A stretch of DNA of 64,000 nucleotides from Isoetes taiwanensis (GCA_021234155.1 JAJEKV010000020.1:4696563-4760562); one strand, 5' to 3'. Positions 20,641 to 33,005 are shown, counted from the stretch's first letter. A program made the numbers and translations. Notes: generated from the letters alone by a model not told the origin.

Positions 20641-23600
20641 CTACGTCAGCTTTGTCTCCCTCGTCCTCGTCGTCTTTACTGCTTCCATTTGTCTTCCTCC
20701 CCTTGAAATGCTCATGAAGCGTATCCGGTATGACCTAATGGTTTCAACCATGTCCTTATTTCCAACCACGGATATAGGTTTCATTCCAAACGAAGATAGC
20801 ACCACGAGAGAAACGAGCCATTCATGTACCACTCGCGATACAATTTGATCTTCCTCGACCAAGGCTGGTTATGAAGTACTTGATAACTCTTGGCGGATAG
20901 GAATTCTATGTATAGGACCGGTCGCGCCATCTTTGCTGACCTTGTCCATCGATGGAACATCCTCCATAAACCTGCCCCCTTCCGGGGTTCCATCCGCTCT
21001 TGAGAGATCATGAACTTGTCAAGATAATGATGCTCGCTAGACCACCACTTATCCAGTCGATTTGCCGATCTTGAAATCAAAACCAAAACTATGTTGGCAA
21101 AGCTTGGTGCCTTGCAAGCCAAGTCTGCACTCATGATCAAGTTCGTATATGGAGTGCATGATCTTGTTGGTGAAGTTAATATCACTTTGCCCATTGGGAG
21201 ACAAAGTTGTCCGATTGCCCGCATGCAAAAGACAAGGAAACCTGAAAGTATCCGTGTGTCGGTCATGTCGAGACACGTCTTGTACCAACTTGCTCTATGT
21301 CGGCTTTGTCATAAAAAGGGTGGGGTCTTGATCATATTGATGGCAAATAGTGCCCGGGTCCAGTGCCGCCTCGGACCACCAAATCCCTTGTGCCCCAAAG
21401 TTACCGAGAAATGGGGGGAGCTATCGTGCGCCTTAAATGGGACCACCCGAATCCAAGCTTCCTTTTCAAAATTGCCATAGCACGCTTCGAGGAAAGGAAG
21501 GGTTTTGACGTTACGCTTTCACTTGGTGTTGATGTAGGGTTGACATAGGCGGTTCAATTCCTTCATGTCTTCCTCATTAAGGGCAGCCTTTTCCTTGTAA
21601 TAATCAAAGTCATGGTATTCATTGGATGCAACGTTGCAGAACTCCGTGATGCCTTCTTCTAACGCACGCCGCCGCTTCAGATCGCGTGGCATAATCCTTT
21701 AAATCCCCTGCATTTTAGAACTCCTAGTCTTCCTTAGCGAGGATTGTTCCATCCAAGATTACGCCTTGTAGGTCAAAGCGTTTCTTTGTCCGTGAGGCCT
21801 TGTATCCTCTTCATGAACCGCTTGTCAAACAACTTGGGGTCCGGCCGCATGGAAATTCTCCATTCTTTGTCTTTTCGCCTTGCCTCGTGTCCATTGAGCC
21901 CATATCTGAGTCCATTTCTCCCAGACCGCCTCACTGCTAAGAATGAGGTCATATTGGTGCGAGAGAGACTCCCCGCCTTTCCTTGGTGTTCTCTTCTTCT
22001 TCTCCTCTTCTTCCTCTCCCTCATCATCTTCCCGTCCCTCCAAACAGAACATATATGCATAGTTTCTCAAAGGTCTTCCACTTATCCGAGGGAGCCACTG
22101 TTTCCTTTAGGGCCGAGGACAACCCAATGCTTTCCAATCATTGTTGCCTAGCGTGTATGATCTGTCGGGGATAAGGGCTGCATTCAGTCAAATGCACCAA
22201 TGTCGAGCATGAAAGCATCTACAAAAACCCGCAATAAACGGTAAATAGTAGCATTCTGGTTTTCGACTTTCGCGAGTCGAAAAGTCCCTTGAACGCCTAA
22301 TTTTCTTTTTACTTATTCGGGTTTTCGACGACGAGTCGAGAAAGCTCTGCATCCTTTGATTTTTACGTGTTACCGGCTTTCGACTGAAGTCGAGAAACCC
22401 CGATGATAATCGGAAAATGTTAGGATGGTAGGGCTTTCTCGACTTCGCTGGTCGAGAAAGTCCCTGAACGCCAAATTTTCTTTTTACTTATTCGGGTTTT
22501 CACTTCGCGAGTCGAAAAGCTCGCATCCTTTGATTTTACGTGTTACCACGGCTTTCGACTTCGCGAGTTGAGAAACCCCGATAATCGGGGAAAATGTTAG
22601 GATGGTAGGGCTTTCTCGACGAAATGAGAATGGAAAGATTCCGAGAGAGTTATTTACCTTCGTGGCGGCACTTTTCGGCCGCTATTGTGTTACAGCGATT
22701 GGCTAATGCTTTGGCGGTTGGTTCTTGGCGTCTCGTAGAAAGAACTCTGCACTCTCTCGCGGCATATCTATCCTTAATCCTTTGCGGCACCTCCTTCTCC
22801 GTGCGCAATACTTGCGCCGCCCTCTCGAATCGCGACCATCTACAACCCGAACGGGACGTCTTTTCCCTTCCGATCTTCCTCGGACTTCCAAATTAACGAC
22901 TCACCGGTCGATCTGCTAAAGGTATGACATCCGCGGGCATTGGATCTGCAGAATGGATGTCGCACCATCGGCCTCGAATCTCCGGCATGTGTGCCGGATT
23001 AAATTCCAATGGTTGAACAAGGCGGCATCTCCCGTGCAAACCTTCAAATTGTCTAATGTCCAAAGGCGGCTTGTGTGATATTCCCAACGGATAATCTTGA
23101 GCTAGGCGTTCCATTTTACGTGCCCCTCTCGTGAAATCCTGATCGATCATCTGGATCCATTATTGGGGACTTCGACCATATCTTCGTCTCCTTAGTCATC
23201 CGGATTCCTCCCGTGTGGTGTCATCATCCCCATCTTTGTTTTTGGTGGACTTTTTTGTGTATGAACCACGACTTCATTCCCCCCTTGTAGAGTGTTGTAG
23301 AGTCTTCACCTACGGTAGAAGTGAAGCTCCCCGTATTGAAACAGTTTTCCCGACTGCGAAATCTCCATACCAAGCTCCCTGATGTTAGGGTTCTGGCCTC
23401 CTTCATCCCTTCGGATCCTTCCACCCAAGGTTACGACAATTTAAAAGGCGCCCCTTTTTTGATTGCCCTTGGCCTTGCTCATGGAAGAGTGAGAATAATT
23501 TGAAACTGCTAATTTCTTGGTGTGATAGAACTTACTCTTCCGGGGTCCTCGACATGTAGTGTTAAATGCTTTGAATGCAGCAGGCGGGAGAGCACAACAC

Positions 23601-24000
23601 CGATTTTCTTGTACTTGTCTCCTGAGCTCTTCTTGTCCCTTTGGTGTAGAAACAGATCTTTCTCCTTCCCACTTGTCGATACCTCGACATACCACCAAGA
23701 ATCTGCTTCTTTGTTTCAAGAAGCTCTGTCTCCATCCCTCGATGACGAAGAATGGAGTTCGGCCGATGATCACCAGTGAGTCCGGGGTGAATCTTTGCAA
23801 GAAGAAAGGATGGATCGTTAAAGGTATTCCGACAAAAGAAAAACCTCGAGCTCACACGGGGTGTTTGTCTTCTTCTTCTTCTTTGCCGCTAGTAGAAGCA
23901 TCCCCCTCCGCCTCGCTTCTTGGGCGGAGTCATGTCTCAGATGCCCTCTCATCCTCTTGGGACCCCTCTCAGAATTAAGTTTCCTCCGTGGCGTTGTGAG
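20641..24000 (-). pseudogene. Unidentified leftward coding blocks of element A cargo
   Basis: Several minus-strand stretches have coding-like composition but lie in different frames. They are 20,862-20,641 (ISVVGNKDMVETIRSYRI), 21,288-21,049 (DVSRHDRHTDTFRFPCLLHA, ending FGFDFKIGKSTG), 22,070-21,773 (acidic then basic: EDDEGEEEEEKKKRTPRKGG, then AVWEKWTQIWAQW), 23,150-22,893 (LVQPLEFNPAHMPEIRGRW) and 23,800-23,441 (PDSLVIIGRTPFFVIEGW). I recognise none of them. The mix of frames implies introns plus indels. They share an orientation with the phosphatase block and could belong to one protein. Confidence 0.4.
22256..22628. repeat. 180-bp tandem duplication carrying TCGACTTCGCGAGTCGA palindromes
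   Basis: Two units, about 22,285-22,460 and 22,465-22,628, each start GAACGCC(T/A)AATTTTCTTTTT and run through TACTTATTCGGGTTTT. Each holds three imperfect palindromes of the CTCGACTTCGCGAGTCGAG type about 55 bases apart. The flanking words (GGATGGTAGGGCTTTC, GTGTTACC..CGGCTTTCGAC) are repeated too. Confidence 0.8.
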
Positions 24001-24779
24001 TTTTAAGACTGCATGTAAAAAGATCGGGCGTGTTCTTTAATTTGAAGTTAAGGACATGCAATTATTTATGAAAAAAGCGGGCTAAAGGGTAGCAAAGACG
24101 TCGGCTTTAGCCCGCCCAAACACTATTTCGAAATTTAATCACATAAGGGACTAAGTGAGCGGAGCGTAGTTTATCTTCCCCGGGCATTGGGGACCTCGAG
24201 TTCGGAGGGGAGCATCGATCGTTAGCGACTTCCGAATGGCGCCCAGCGACGCGGTAAGTCGCTAACAGCGCCTTTGCATATGTGTGGTTTTCCGATCAAG
24301 CGTCCTATTGCAAGCGGTTGATTTGATCGATGAGCACGAGCTAAGGTAGGAAGCGGAGAGGAGCTGCCGGTTTCCGGGAACTCTACACTGCGGCGCCATG
24401 GAACGGGGATACGCGAGAATCGCAGTGATACAAGTATTAGATGCGAATACACTCTTGAAGAGACCGACAGAAGAAGCAAAGACTCTAGGTGAGGCTGCGG
24501 GATCCGTGATACAGTGGCCCAAGGAATTACTGCGTGAAGAGGTGAGTTTCAGAGATGCCTATGTTATTTCGCTTGTAGAACATGCCGTCTGTGTTTAAAT
24601 AATGGAACTGCTGATAAGCTCGACGGATTCACTGTTTTCTTGTCCAGCATTTTTCAGCTTCGAGAGATGATTTACTCTCTGGGTTGAGAGATGCTCGGCA
24701 AGGAAACAATGGATCGGGGGTTAATGAACAGTTCCGTTTTAGGTGTCTTTTTTCATGGAGTGTTTTCTTGGAATGTTGT

Positions 24780-26330
24780 ACATAGATCAGGCTAGGTCTA
24801 AGGCCCAGGAGATGCGGTTCAAATGCATCCTCTTGTAGTTAGTCGGAGGGGCCTCCACCCAGTCCGAACCACTCCTCTTCGCAATATTCGAGGAAGATGG
24901 TTCGAAGGAGAGTGGCTCAGACAGGCTAGAGGCACTTGGGACTAAAAACAGGAGAATACAAAGTGCAGTACTTGTAGAGAATGCAAGCCTTGGCTTCCTC
25001 TCTGTGGTTTCCCCTGTGGTTAGTTGTAGAGGCCTCCACCCAGTCCGAGCCCCTCCCCTTCGCAATACTCGACGAAGATGGTTCGAAGGAGAGTGACTCT
25101 GACTAGGTCGAGGCCACTGCTACCATACACAGGAGAATTGGTCGGTTAAAGATTCTCGACTTGCGAGTCGAGAATGCGATCGTTATCGCCGTTTACATTC
25201 GACTTCGCCAAGTCGAATGCCTTTGCCATCCGTAACTCCGGTTAGTACACACCGGAGTGCCTGTTGGTTAAGGCATTCCCACTGTGGCAGAATGCACGTT
25301 GTGCTCTATGGTTTCCACGCGCGCAGAGTGGCTCGACCGGGTAGAGGCCACGCACCACACACAGTGAGAATTGGTTGGAAAGTTAGAGGATTCTCGACTG
25401 GCTTAGTCGAGAATGCGAACGTTGGTCAGAAATTTATGTTTTCACTCGCAAGTCGAGAATGCCTTTAGCCATCGGCAGAACTCCGATGGTACACATGGAG
25501 TGCCGGTTAGGTAAAGGCATTCCCATCGCAGGCGGCCGAGAATGCATACAAAACTCTGCGGGTTTCCCTCGCGGGTTGCTAAAAGTTGGTCTCGCAGACA
25601 AGCCAAAACAACTTCCCTTCGCAATGTCCCAGGAAGATAGAAGGAGAGTTGTTAAGATTGTCTCCGAGCCAGCTCTAGAGTGCATCGGAGTTGCCGCTTT
25701 CTCGACTCACCAGTCGAAAAGCTGCCAGCACCTCTGCAGTTAGTCGCTTCACTCTCCGCAATCAAGAGCCCATCCCCTGCAATATTCGACGAAGATGGTT
25801 CAAGGAGACGGTCTTTGATTGGGTAGAGGCCACTACCACAATACGTGAGAATTGGGTTGCAGAGTTGGCTCCCGCGGTGAAAACCACTTCCTTCGCAATG
25901 TCCCAGGAAGATAGAAGGAGAGTGGTTAAGATCGGCTCGCAGGCCAGCTCTAGAGTGCACTAGAGTTGCGTTTTCGACTCACGAAGTCGAGAAAGCCCGC
26001 CATCCTCTGCGGTTGTTAAAGTCGGTCTTCCACCCGGTCGAGCCCGGTCCTCTTCGCAATATTCGATGAGCATGGTTCGAAGGAGAGTGGCTCGGACCGG
26101 TGGAGGCACCTCGACTGCACAAAGAGCCATTGGCAGGGTATCACATTCTCGACTCACGAGTCGAGAGAAGGCAACAGGGGTTCTAAAGAATGTGAAGACA
26201 TTGGGTAGGCGTGCAATCCCGGTCGCGAGTCGAGAATCCCTCAACCGCCAACAGCCCGTAGTGTACACTCCCTCTTCTCGCCTCGAAAGTCGGAAGTTCT
26301 CGACTTCAGTCGAGTCGAGAAGAAAACTGT
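24780..26330. repeat. Degenerate repeat array with palindromes in element A
   Basis: The phrase CTTCGCAATATTCGA(G/C)GAAG followed by ATGGTTCGAAGGAGAGTGGCT recurs near 24,876, 25,058, 25,770 and 26,055. A variant (CTTCGCAATGTCCCAGGAAG) occurs near 25,617 and 25,890. Interleaved with these are at least eight TCTCGACT..AGTCGAGA palindromes (for example near 25,154, 25,390, 25,697, 25,972, 26,146 and 26,296). The array looks like repeated duplication of a unit of roughly 180-250 bases containing one or two sites. No coding content is supported. Confidence 0.75.
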
Positions 26331-26786
26331 ACTTCCTGGGACTGTTGGCAAGTCAAGTATTCCCAACTTCGCCACTCCCTTCTGCATGTCTCTGCGATTG
26401 GATTTGCCGTGAGTTAGAAATGGAGATTCATTGAAGCAATTCCTATTCTTAGTTCTTCTTTGGGAAAAGACATTCCTAGTTATGTTACGTTAATGCTCTG
26501 CAATATCTTAGTTCCTAACACCGGTCTCGATGATCTCTATCTCTGTTGCTTGCTACTACTCTAACCACTATTCTCACTTGTGCCTGCACAATGTATTCAA
26601 TTCAACCACAAGCAAGAAAAAGATAACAAAACAGTAAAACAATACAAAGGGAAAAACAGATAACAAATGAGATTAGTGAGATTAATGAGAAAACAGAGAA
26701 CAAAGGAGAAGAGTACGAGAACAAAGGAGAGAACGAAGACATTTAGAAATGAGATTAAAAAAGGGTATGATATTACAAAAACATAC

Positions 26787-26907
26787 CTGGAAGATTTGCT
26801 GGATGAGGAGGAGGCTTCCGAGTTCGCTTCCATGTGGGTATAGTCATTGGCAAAGCGTGAATAAGGATTTGTCTGGGTCAAATTGTATCGTGGATTAATA
26901 AGAGCCT
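26787..26907 (-). other. Probable exon of leftward cargo gene of element A
   Basis: The minus strand has an acceptor (GTTGTTAG) directly above 26,907 and a donor GTATGT directly below 26,787. Between them is an open frame reading EALINPRYNLTQTNPYSRF, then ANDYTHMEANSEASSSSSK. It lies at the upstream end of the leftward cargo and may be an early exon. No domain recognised. Confidence 0.45.
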
Positions 26908-27377
26908 CTAACAACAGAATATAAGTAAAAATGCACTAAAGGACTTACAGAAAACTAAAAAGCAGCACTAAAAAGGGCCTCACTTTCTTCTCAGGCGGTA
27001 ACGCCCGCTCGAACAATGAATCTGCGCGAGAACTTCGGCGCTGGAAGCGTCCTGATCCGTCGACCAAGCTGCTGTCATAAGATGGCCTTGGAATCGCTCG
27101 GTTCGATCGATCGCTGACGGTAAAGCCGCGCCTAAGGAAACGGGGGAGGATGAGTGATCGAGAAAAAACGGGGGAGGAAGAATGGTCGGGGGGAGAGGAA
27201 GAGGGTGCGATTAATTACGGCGCACCCTCGAACCTCGTAAAAGTGCAATAATAAAACCATTGTCACGCGTGTGGGCCATGCCCTCCATGACGATGGCGGG
27301 CTCGGATTATTCTTGGCGTGGCCCGCGGTTTTGACCTCTGAAGAGGCGCCACGTAGCCATGACAAGATATGAAAGGG

Positions 27378-27640
27378 TAGGTTATATGTTTATATATGTT
27401 ATCTTATGTATTTAATAAGGTTTCAATGGTTGAATAGTTTCAATGGTTATATATGGTTACAATGTTTACATATGGTTTAGAATGAGTGTGGTTGTATGCT
27501 TTAATATGGTTATATGATTTTAGTTAATATGGTTGTATGATTTTAGTTAATATGGTTGTATGATATAATATGATTATATTTAATATGTTTGTATGGTTTT
27601 ATATGGTTCATATGGTCATATTTGTGGTGTTTGGGGCTAT
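27378..27640. repeat. AT-rich GGTTATATGAT-type microsatellite-like tract
   Basis: Repeated words TTTTAGTTAATATGGTTGTA and ATATGGTTATAT fill this stretch between the two divergent gene blocks of element A and run up to the acceptor before the DUF7869-type gene. Confidence 0.7.
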
Positions 27641-27681
27641 ATGGTTTTAATGTGAGCTTTTTCATTCAGGGAACATGTGAG

Positions 27682-30594
27682 ATGAGTAAAATGGAGCCAG
27701 GGAAGTCCAAAGGAGGCCATTGCCCTAGGCTCCAATGGAGGAAGATGGGTTGCCTTTTGTTGCACCCTTGCAACCAGACGGTATTCGCAGAGGGCATAAT
27801 AACTGCAGTTGATCCATTTGATTGTGTGAATGATGAGAGGCTGGGAGATGAACATCTTGGAGTTGGCATTGTGAAGCTTCTTATCGAAGTTGATACAATC
27901 ATGTCCCAGGGAAGCTCTAGTGATTGCATTGTGTGCTCAGGGCTGCTGGAGTCCCAAGCTCAGTTGAGATGGCCAATTAGATATATTACACACAAGAATG
28001 GTGATACTCTAGATTGCCCTACTGAACTACACACCTCAAGGCCCACCCAAGGCCATGTGGAAGATTTGGTGGTCTATGAGCATCCTTTGATCACAAGGAA
28101 GAGACGCTATGTCTTTCATAAAAGGCAGCCAAAGGTGCCCAAGAGGCCTAGAAGTGACAAATATTTAGAAAGGATGGAAAGTATGGCACCAACCAAAGAA
28201 AACCTGGAGGCAATTAGGGGACAAGAGTGTTGCAACCTAGATTGCACAAAGGCAGTACAATGTGGATGACCTCGATGCGGATAAGGTCCCAATACATTGG
28301 ACAACTTCAAAAAGATAGGATTAATTTCATTTACTCCTTGTGTAGGAATTCCAGCTATGATGAAAACACAGGACGGCTACTATATCAATTGAGGGGCATG
28401 AAGGTATGTATGAGAGCATTGAGATGGATTCTTGGGGTGAGCAAGTCTTCATTTTACAGATACCGGGAGCAGGTTAGAAAAGGGCACACTTTGTTCCAAC
28501 ATGGTAATGCACTCACTTTGAAACCTAGAGCAAATACTCTAAAGGCCATTGCAGTCTTGAGAGCTTTGTGAGATACATGTCTCAATCTATGCCTCACAAG
28601 TCGAAGGTGAACGAAAGCACCTTGTGCGAGTGGTGCAAAGAGTGTTGCCACAACACTATATCCGAAGGAGTGCCTTAAGGAGGTCAACTCCATCCTAGAA
28701 ACTACTGGAGGTAGGCCCCTTTCTCAATCACATTTCAGTAAGTTATGGAGCACTCACTTCTCGGACGTGAGTGTCCTACAACACATGCCATTCTCAAAGT
28801 GCAACACTTGCATTCAACTCAAGGATACACTTGCATCAACTGCAATAGAGAAAGAAAGAATGGCAATTAGGGAGCAATTTGCGATCACCAAAGGGACCAA
28901 ATATCATGTAGACAGTTGTATTGGCAAAGGAGAACATTTTCTGAGATGCAGCCGGACAAATTTTTGTGTATAATTCATGATAAGATGGACCAACACAAGA
29001 CTTTCTTGCCAAAGCTAGATCCTTTACCCAAGCGTTGTCAAAACGCTTTTCAGATGAAAGTAAGTCTGGCGGGTGTATTAACACATGGTCATGGAACTGG
29101 AACATATGGTCATTTTGTGCTTGATCTATGGAGAGATGATCCAAACTTCCATGTGAGCTCTATTTTCAAGTGCCTGAGAACACTAGAGAAAGGATCGATA
29201 GAAGTGTGGAGTTTATCCCCTTGAGCACCCATTTTTGAGGCTTTGATGGATGATCAACCGCTTTGTTACCAAAGGCAGATAAAAAAGCTCACATCCAAGG
29301 TGTCTAGTGAATCAAGGAGGACTTGGGATGATTTCCCCTTACTTGAGAAATCACTGCCTGAGGAGCTATGTGTTCAGTTGGACAACTGTTGGAAAGAAAA
29401 CAAGAATAGATGGATGTTTGGGGCAATGTCATACTTGACAAAAGATGGGGAGTATTCAAAGTTGTGAAAGTGGGATTCATGATGGTTGGGCATACGCATG
29501 ATGATATAGATAGATTCTTTGGAACTTTCTCCACCAAGCTCAAGAGAGAAAACGTGACCACTCTCCCTGAACTAATGGATGTGTTTGAGAGCTGCATTGA
29601 CCCCAACCCAATGGCTTTCTTGATGGATGAGGTTGCAGATTGGAAATCATTTGTAGAAGGATACTTGCTAGATGGTAAGGACCAGTTGACAGGACACACA
29701 AAGCCACTTCAGTTCAAGTTTTGGGTTAGGGATGGAATACCAATCATGCAATATACGTGGAGACCAGGTGACAAGTTGTGGATGCCCACAGTACAAGGTA
29801 TCGAAGTTGTGGCAAAGGGGTCTTCTTGGTGAAGTTCTCATTCCTAAAGGGCAGCCAAAACCACTACCTCCCTTCAAGACAGTCAAAGACTCTAGCCAAC
29901 TGGTGAAGGGCATCAAGGATTACATAACACACTGGGATGATGTTCGAAATGGAAAGCACACCTCCACTCTTAAGAAAAATCAAATGGACTCCCTAATCAA
30001 GTACTGGGAGAAAGTTGTGACATGCTTGGAAACTGAACAGCCATGTGGGAGGGAGCTAAGAGACGGGTTCTTGCCAGAGTCAAGATGGGAGGGTTCTCAA
30101 GGTGCAAGCACGTCTAAGAATGCTCACTTGGGTCCCAACAAGAGTTCCAAGTGGTTTGTGGGAAGTAAGGCCTCAAAGCCGAAGTGGTTTGATCTTCCTG
30201 AGTGGGATCCCTTTGAGGACATCAAGGAAGGATACTTTGTGCTAGTAAGGCCTGATGATGAGGACTGTCCAATATGGTTAGGGGTGGCACTCTCTGATGT
30301 AACAACCACTATGCCTGATGGAGAGGAGTTGCGTCCTGGATTCCAAATTCAATATTGGGAGCCCATTGGGAGACACAAGAAGGGCAACTTGAAGGAGCAA
30401 TACACCATCGACTGGGGGAGAAGAAGTGGAGGGCAAATCATGCTGACCGTCAAAGGAGGGAATTGGTGGAGTGTGTGGTATGGTCATATCCAAGTTCTCA
30501 CATTGCAAAGGACAACACACACAAGACCCCAAGAAGGGAGATGGACAAGGCCATGAGCAACCTCCATGCTATATCATTGTATGAGGGTGCATAA
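27682..30594 (+). pseudogene. DUF7869-type protein (putative transposase) of element A, lightly frame-broken
   Basis: I start it at MSKMEPGKSK, just after an acceptor (TTCATTCAG). Residues of an N-terminal domain follow (HPCNQTVFAEGIITAVDPFD ... WPIRYI), resembling the DUF8039-like module found beside plant En/Spm-type proteins. Next come ECCNLDC and VCMRALRWILGVSKSSFYRY, the N-terminal DUF7869-type pattern, then IIHDKMDQHKTFLPKL at about 28,969, and VGFMMVGHTHDDIDRFFGTF at about 29,471-29,529. The C-terminal block has KWFDLPEWDPFEDIKEGYF and ends SNLHAISLYEGA at 30,594. Conserved Asp residues in DKMDQ and HTHDDID are candidate catalytic residues. A few indels break the frame, several at different places from those in copy B. 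Role as transposase is inference from repeat context. Confidence 0.72.
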
Positions 30595-31828
30595 TATTGA
30601 GAAGTTTGAAAACTTTCTCAACTAGTGGTTTGTAAAATTTATGAGGAAAACAAGTAACCCAATTCTATGTGTGTCATGTGTAATTCTATTCAAGCAATCA
30701 ATTCAGAAATTTCTTTTATGGTGTGTGAGTCCCATTTTCAGTCCGAGTCCCAAAATTCAAGATTTGTCCCACTTTAATTAAATACGACTTAGTTAAAATT
30801 TAACCAAATCCTAACTTAACTAGTATTAACTTAAGTGCTAGTGTGAAAGCAAGTTTTTGTTATTTGCCCTATTTAACCTAACTTAACCACTGGTGGGAAT
30901 TGACCCAAAGACTTGCACAAAATTGGAGTTGTTCATGCCTCCAAATATTGTGATAAGCTTGGGTGGAAAAGTTTACTATAGGCCGCAGATTTTTGGCCTT
31001 CCGATTTGTCTGAATTCTTGGAATTGTTATAGGGTAAGCTAATAAGGACTAGATTCCTGCTCTTGCCGGTGGTCATCGTGACTAGCGGCAACCGGGAGCG
31101 ATTTACTAGTGCAAAGCAGGAATCCAAGACCTGTCGCTTACTCTAGAATTGTTGGGGAGCGCAATTGTCAACAATTTTTCTTATTTATTTACCTGTGCTG
31201 CTTCCTGATTATTGAGATAAATGGCATGGCAGCAAAATGCGCCACTGTTCCCAAAAGCTAGCCAAGTACTGTATTGTCCATGTTTTACGGAAGTCGTGGA
31301 GGATCCAAGATATAGTGCACTATAGATTTTGGGTGGGAGATATGTTGAGTGTCCTTATCCTTTTATGAACTTAATAGCAAATATATGCATTTCCAACACT
31401 ATGGAGGCAGAGATGTTGAAACTAGAATGCTTACAGACAAACAAACAAGAAATATGTTGCACGAATTGGTCTGACCATGTGTTGTTTGCATTTGCTCATA
31501 GATTTCAAAGGTTAGCAATTCCTCTACTTGCAAAGATATATGGTTTTCCTCATCGAAAAACGAACTTATTGGAATTGCTTAACAACTGACTTTTTGTTCC
31601 TTAGATTTCGGAAGGTTTAGGATGTCCTTGACATATGCCCTTTTTTTTGTGCATTTGCCCAGGCTATGAAACATAGGGGGGTTCCTCTCTAGAAAAATTG
31701 ACGACTTACTTGTTTCGCTCAAAATTGTTATGGTCAAAAAATCGAAGAGAAGGGAAAAAATCGGTGACCTTAGTATATGGGAAAAAAGTTGGCAACTCTA
31801 TAAGTAGGATTTATTTTTCTATAACAAC

Positions 31829-31912
31829 ATACAAAAAATACAATATCTATATGTACTCTACATTACCCAACATACAAAAAATACAATATCTATGTGTACT
31901 CTACATTACCTT
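31829..31912. repeat. Two-unit tandem repeat (~42 bp)
   Basis: ACATACAAAAAATACAATAT followed by CTAT(A/G)TGTACTCTACATTACC occurs twice head to tail. A GC-rich inverted word GCGGCGGCCTTCGCCGCCGC follows near 31,932. Confidence 0.8.
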
Positions 31913-32906
31913 TACATATACAAGAATTTGTCGCGGCGGCCTTCGCCGCCGCTGACTGGTGGTTTTTAGTAAGTGCCTATGTACTTAGAAGTTTAAAGTA
32001 ACTATCTTCATAAACGATACCAACCATCCAACCATCAAGTTTATGTAGTAGAGTCTGATAATGATGCAATAGAATAGAATGATAGCTGCTAAATTCTCTC
32101 CTGAAAGAAGGAAAAATGCTTGTGAGTGCGAGCTTGATGCAAATGCAAAGCTTAAAATGTATGCATTGCTGGAGGATGGATCTGCAAATAACAATAACAA
32201 TCTGCCAATAATAAATTGTCAGCCGTTATTCTTTAGTTGGGAGGGATTTTCAAAAATATCCCTTTCTCCTTTTCTTAAAGCAATCTTCAAATTTCTTACT
32301 ATGGTATCCATATAGCATTTATCTTGCACCTTCTGCGATTTTGGCTTGGGATTTATTAGTGGTCAACTTGGACTAATGATAATCAACTAGTGTTCAATCT
32401 TTCATGTTATTATTAACTTATCTAACTTGCTAACAATAACAATGCCATATTGCTTTTCTTGCCATAGTTAACTGCATAAAAAAGTAGATGAGATACTATA
32501 TATATGTAGATAAAGTGGAATTGACCCACTTAAAGAATAAAAAATGCAGAACTTCAACAAACTTAGTCGTGTTTTGATTGATGCAAAGAAATTCGAATGC
32601 ATGCTCTGCAATATGTGCATGCTACAGAGAGATCTAAGGTATCTGCCTGCTACTATTGAGACATCTAAGGTGTGTTAGTGAGGATACTTGAGTTGCGCAA
32701 AATGTGTCTGCTACTGAGAGATCTAGTCAGGATAGTTGGGCGTTACATGGTAAATAAACTAGCAACATGATGGATAAATTTTGTAAAACAATGCGTAAAC
32801 CATAGGTACAACTTGCAGTAAGATGCATTGTAAATCATACATCAACTCAAGGTAAAGCAAAAAGCACATTATTCTCTTATTGTCAATCATGAAGCTGTGT
32901 AATTCC

Positions 32907-33005
32907 TACTGACTTCCCCTTCTTTTATTAGGATTGTAAACTTTGAGAAGCTTTTGATACTGACTTCTTCTTTTATTAGGTTTGTAAACTTTGAGAAGCT
33001 TTTGG
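32907..33005. repeat. Two-unit tandem repeat (~50 bp)
   Basis: TACTGACTTC(CCC)TTCTTTTATTAGG(A/T)TTGTAAACTTTGAGAAGCTTTTG-type units lie side by side, differing by a short indel and single bases. Confidence 0.75.

Larger units (their letters stand above)
18280..30786. mobile_element. Element A: 12.5-kb DNA element with DUF7869-type gene and phosphatase-bearing cargo
   Basis: Inverted termini CGTATTTAATTAAAGTGGGA at 18,280 and, reversed, ending at 30,786. The four flanking bases AAGT/ACTT extend the match. Gene blocks diverge from about 27 kb: the DUF7869-type gene rightward (27,682-30,594), and cargo leftward (26,907-18,550) including an FCP1/NIF-like domain. More than 20 copies of the palindrome TCTCGACTCGCGAGTCGAGA, many imperfect, are dispersed in the leftward half. 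Element B (38,754-41,219) is an inverted deletion copy with the same termini and very high similarity, so the family was recently active. No clear target-site duplication. No capsid or envelope genes seen. Confidence 0.8.

Noticed and set aside
28836-30532. Minus-strand frames opposite the DUF7869-type gene
   Set aside because: Antisense shadows; the plus strand carries the conserved blocks shared with element B.
9865-30786. Polinton or giant-virus insertion, considered because of large size, methyltransferase and phosphatase genes
   Set aside because: No capsid, packaging ATPase, DNA polymerase B or integrase seen, and the gene content fits a DUF7869-bearing DNA transposon better.
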